A DNA stretch of 64,000 nt, taken from positions 1,860,001 to 1,924,000 of the forward strand of contig NZ_CP134223.1 in NCBI RefSeq assembly GCF_031599675.1, in the 5' to 3' direction. Origin of the DNA: Paenibacillus pedocola. GTDB taxonomy: Bacteria > Bacillota > Bacilli > Paenibacillales > Paenibacillaceae. Below are positions 61,283 to 64,000 of the stretch, piece by piece. The translations under genes were made by a program, and so were the position numbers. The stretch's first letter is position 1; the number at the start of each line of letters is the position of its first letter. The notes below the pieces were generated by a model, which ran no database searches, had not been told where the DNA came from, and saw only the letters and a program-made list of their open reading frames with translations.

Positions 61283-63670
61283 ATGGGATTATCGACCTTG
61301 AATGTTGATTACTCATCAAAAACGTATCTGGAGAAGCTGGATGCTTACTGGCGTGCAACGAACTATATTTCGGTAGGCCAGCTATATTTGAAAGACAATC
61401 CGTTGCTGAGAGAGCCTCTTAAAGACGCTGACGTCAAAATTAAACCGATCGGGCACTGGGGTACTATTCCCGGCCAGAACTTCATCTATGCCCATTTGAA
61501 TCGTGTAATTACTAAATATGACTTGAATATGTTCTATGTTGAAGGCCCGGGCCATGGCGGCCAGGTTATGGTTTCCAACTCCTATCTGGATGGCAGCTAC
61601 ACCGAAATCTATCCGGAAATTACCCAGGACATCCCTGGTCTGAAGAAACTGTTCAAACAATTCTCGTTCCCGGGCGGCGTTGCTTCCCATGCTGCACCCG
61701 AAACTCCGGGATCGATTCATGAAGGCGGCGAGCTTGGATATTCCTTATCCCACGGCGTTGGCGCTATTCTGGATAATCCGGACCTGATCTCGGCAGTTGT
61801 TGTCGGAGACGGTGAAGCAGAAACCGGACCGCTGGCAGCTTCCTGGTTCTCCAACCGCTTCATCAACCCGGTTACCGATGGCGCTGTGTTGCCGATTCTG
61901 CACTTGAACGGCTTCAAGATCAGCAACCCGACGATTCTGTCCCGTCAATCGAAAGAAGAAATTACCGCCTACTTCACAGGCATGGGCTGGGAACCGTTCT
62001 TCGTTGAAGGCGAAGATCCTGAACATATGCACCCTGAAATGGCGAAGGCTCTGGATGCCATCGTTGAAAGAATCGCAGCGATCCAGAAAAATGCGCGCGA
62101 AAATAACGACCTTACCCGTCCGGTATGGCCGATGCTCGTCTTCCGTTCCCCTAAGGGCTGGACTGGACCTGCGCAGTGGGATGGCGTGCCTAACACAGGT
62201 TCGTTCCGTGCCCATCAGGTGCCGATTCCGGTAGACCAGAAGAATATGAAGCATGCACCGGCTCTGCTGGACTGGATGCACAGCTACAGACCGGAAGAAT
62301 TATTCGATGAGAACGGCCGTTTGAACGCAGAGCTTGCCGAAATCCTTCCAAAAGGCGACAGACGTATGGGCATGAATCCTGTGACTAACGCCGGCCACCT
62401 GATCAAAGACCTGAACCTGCCGGACTTTGCCGACTATGCACTGGATAACTCTGTTCCAGGTAAAGTTGTAGCACAGGATATGGCCGTTCTGGGTAAATAT
62501 CTGAAAGAAGTGGTTCTGCGCAATGAGCCTAACCGTAACTTCCGCATTTTCGGACCGGATGAAACGATGTCCAACCGTCTTGGACCTGTGTTCGAAGTGA
62601 CCAAACGCCAATGGCTGGATCAGGTTATTGAACCTAACGATGAATTCCTGGCTTCTTATGGCCGTGTTATTGACTCCCAATTGTCGGAGCATCAGGCAGA
62701 AGGTCTGCTTGAAGGTTATGTGCTGACTGGACGTCACGGGTTCTTTGCAAGTTATGAAGCCTTCCTGCGTGTTGTTGATTCCATGATTACCCAGCACTTC
62801 AAATGGCTGCGCAAGGCAACCGATCAGGGCTGGCGTGCAGATATCCCTTCATTGAATGTTGTAGCAACTTCTACTGTGTTCCAGCAGGATCACAACGGCT
62901 ACACTCACCAGGATCCGGGTCTCTTAGGCCACCTGGCTGACAAAAAGCCTGAATTCATCCGTGAATATCTGCCAGCAGATGCGAACTCCCTATTGGCTGT
63001 ATTCGACACCGTACTGAACGACCGTCAGAAGATCAATCTGATTGTCTCCTCCAAGCACCCGCGTCCGCAGTGGTTTAGTGCCGCAGAAGCGCAGGAGCTG
63101 GTTGATAAAGGACTGAAGATCATTGACTGGGCAAGCACCGATAACGGCGGCGAACCGGATGTTGTCTTTGCTTCCGCAGGTACAGAACCGACCATTGAGG
63201 CTTTGGCTGCAATCTCCATCCTGAATGAGAAATTGCCTGAGCTGAAGATCCGTTATATCAACGTAGTCGATCTGCTCAAGCTGAGAAGCCAGAAGCTCGA
63301 TCCGCGCGGCTTATCCGACGAAGAGTTTGATCAATTTTTCACAAAAGACAAACCGGTGATCTTCGCATTCCATGGCTATGAAGGGCTGATCAAAGACCTG
63401 TTCTTCGACCGCCACAACCATAATCTGCATGTACACGGCTACCGTGAGAACGGCGATATCACGACTCCGTTCGATATGCGCGTACTGAATCAGATGGACC
63501 GTTTCGACCTGACGAAGGAAGCTGTTCTGAGCCTGCCGCAAGCTGATCAGTACACTGCTATCGCAGCTGAGATGGATGCAATGGTTAAGAAACATTATGA
63601 ATTTATCCGCGAAGAGGGTATTGATCTTCCGGAAGTTGAGAACTGGGTCTGGAAAGGCCTGAATAAATAA
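61283..63670 (+). CDS. xfp: Phosphoketolase (xylulose-5-P/fructose-6-P)
   Basis: The 795-residue thiamine-diphosphate enzyme splits xylulose 5-phosphate (or fructose 6-phosphate) into acetyl phosphate and glyceraldehyde 3-phosphate (or erythrose 4-phosphate). The N-terminal phosphoketolase signature is [20 protein letters not shown], then [20 protein letters not shown]. The ThDP fold shows [20 protein letters not shown], and the second half includes [17 protein letters not shown] 61283 follows CAGGGAGTGGATAAA, 9 bp inside an open frame that starts at GTG 61274. Pentoses released by the arabinofuranosidases enter this shunt as xylulose 5-phosphate, so it links the degradation locus to energy yield. 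It is followed by a terminator and probably regulated by the GntR/UTRA protein. Confidence 0.95.
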   Translation: MGLSTLNVDYSSKTYLEKLDAYWRATNYISVGQLYLKDNPLLREPLKDADVKIKPIGHWGTIPGQNFIYAHLNRVITKYDLNMFYVEGPGHGGQVMVSNSYLDGSYTEIYPEITQDIPGLKKLFKQFSFPGGVASHAAPETPGSIHEGGELGYSLSHGVGAILDNPDLISAVVVGDGEAETGPLAASWFSNRFINPVTDGAVLPILHLNGFKISNPTILSRQSKEEITAYFTGMGWEPFFVEGEDPEHMHPEMAKALDAIVERIAAIQKNARENNDLTRPVWPMLVFRSPKGWTGPAQWDGVPNTGSFRAHQVPIPVDQKNMKHAPALLDWMHSYRPEELFDENGRLNAELAEILPKGDRRMGMNPVTNAGHLIKDLNLPDFADYALDNSVPGKVVAQDMAVLGKYLKEVVLRNEPNRNFRIFGPDETMSNRLGPVFEVTKRQWLDQVIEPNDEFLASYGRVIDSQLSEHQAEGLLEGYVLTGRHGFFASYEAFLRVVDSMITQHFKWLRKATDQGWRADIPSLNVVATSTVFQQDHNGYTHQDPGLLGHLADKKPEFIREYLPADANSLLAVFDTVLNDRQKINLIVSSKHPRPQWFSAAEAQELVDKGLKIIDWASTDNGGEPDVVFASAGTEPTIEALAAISILNEKLPELKIRYINVVDLLKLRSQKLDPRGLSDEEFDQFFTKDKPVIFAFHGYEGLIKDLFFDRHNHNLHVHGYRENGDITTPFDMRVLNQMDRFDLTKEAVLSLPQADQYTAIAAEMDAMVKKHYEFIREEGIDLPEVENWVWKGLNK

Positions 63671-63683
63671 TTGTAAGATAAGT

Positions 63684-63717
63684 GCCTGCTCCTGAATGAT
63701 GGGGGCAGGCTTTTTTT
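63684..63717 (+). terminator. Terminator after phosphoketolase gene
   Basis: A 9-bp stem GCCTGCTCC/GGGGCAGGC (63684-63692 with 63702-63710, one G-U) is followed by seven T. Confidence 0.9.
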
Positions 63718-63813
63718 AATTTTCTCAGGCTCAGATGGAGGGGTTCGGTATCACTTTGTGGAAAATATATGTAAATATCTGAAAGCATTCGTATCCGTGG
63801 AGGGAATTTGCAA

Positions 63814-64000
63814 GTGAGAGAATACAACCGATATAAAGGGCTCAAACAGCTATCAGTCAGTGTACTCGCTGTTATTCTGCTGCTGTTACTGGCTGTTCCG
63901 GCCCGCGCCGCTGAAGGGGGAAACGATACGGCTCCTTCCGGCACTCTGCTGTCTTCACTTGCTTCGGTTATCGATACCTATGCAGCTGACCGCCGGCAGA
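63814..64000 (+). CDS. N-terminus of an exported protein (runs off the window)
   Basis: The start GTG 63814 is preceded by GGAGGGAATTTGCAA. The first 62 codons give a signal peptide (KQLSVSVLAVILLLLLAVPA, cleavage near ARA-AEG), then a polar stretch (ETAPSG-like) and a helix-like VIDTYAADRRQ. No family can be named from this much sequence. It begins 143 bp after the phosphoketolase stop, behind that gene's terminator, so it has its own promoter. Confidence 0.7.
   Translation, partial: MREYNRYKGLKQLSVSVLAVILLLLLAVPARAAEGGNDTAPSGTLLSSLASVIDTYAADRRQ

Overview
The window looks like chromosomal DNA of a Paenibacillus-type soil Firmicute. The evidence is indirect: a T-box leader on tyrS, Shine-Dalgarno sites of the GGAGG type with frequent TTG/GTG starts, many CUT1 sugar ABC transporters whose lipoprotein binding proteins carry L-A-x-C lipoboxes, a YesM/YesN-type two-component system, an SLH-anchored giant surface protein, and moderate GC with AT-rich promoters. 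No rRNA, tRNA, CRISPR array, prophage or intact insertion sequence was found. All names come from reading translated sequence; no database search was run.

Bases 1-11400 form a pentose-polysaccharide locus. It opens with the tail of a sugar ABC operon (binding protein, two permeases). An ArsR-type regulator with a large extra domain is transcribed away from an abfA-type GH51 arabinofuranosidase, across an AT-rich promoter with a CcpA cre-like site. A second binding protein with two permeases, a second GH51 enzyme (abf2 type) and a GH43 enzyme follow. Bases 11500-20700 are a mixed stretch: a PI-PLC-like protein with six 51-residue repeats and no signal peptide, an SRAP protein with altered catalytic residues, an AraC regulator, an exported protein, a long YhgE/Pip membrane protein followed by an exact-period 51-bp tandem repeat, and an aldo/keto reductase.

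Bases 20800-35100 are a second carbohydrate island: an SGNH esterase, a YesM/YesN-like sensor and regulator, a third CUT1 transporter, a GH130 phosphorylase-like enzyme, a 1026-residue putative glycoside hydrolase, an AraC regulator and a Gfo/Idh/MocA dehydrogenase. The likely flow is extracellular oligosaccharide sensing, import, then intracellular hydrolysis or phosphorolysis. Bases 35288-41083 encode a surface protein with a BNR-like head, ten 90-residue repeats of exactly 270 bp, and SLH anchors.

Bases 41100-53300 hold an ABC-2 exporter with a divergent TetR gene, a CBS-domain protein divergent from two MarR genes across a palindrome, an alkaline-phosphatase-superfamily hydrolase with a small thioredoxin-like protein, a LysR regulator, a sulfonate/taurine-type ABC importer, a GNAT acetyltransferase and an exported protein. 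Bases 53364-55092 are the tyrosine T-box and tyrS.

Bases 55195-58774 are the most unusual part. An integrase-like protein, apparently stripped of its DDE residues, lies 6 bp before an FAD amine-oxidase-like gene. After a strong terminator comes an intergenic element with the potential to fold into a branched RNA, then a multi-pass membrane protein thought to be of the DUF5692 type. The window closes with a CPBP-family membrane protease, a GntR/UTRA regulator, a phosphoketolase (the probable sink for pentose phosphates made by the arabinose locus) and the start of an exported protein.
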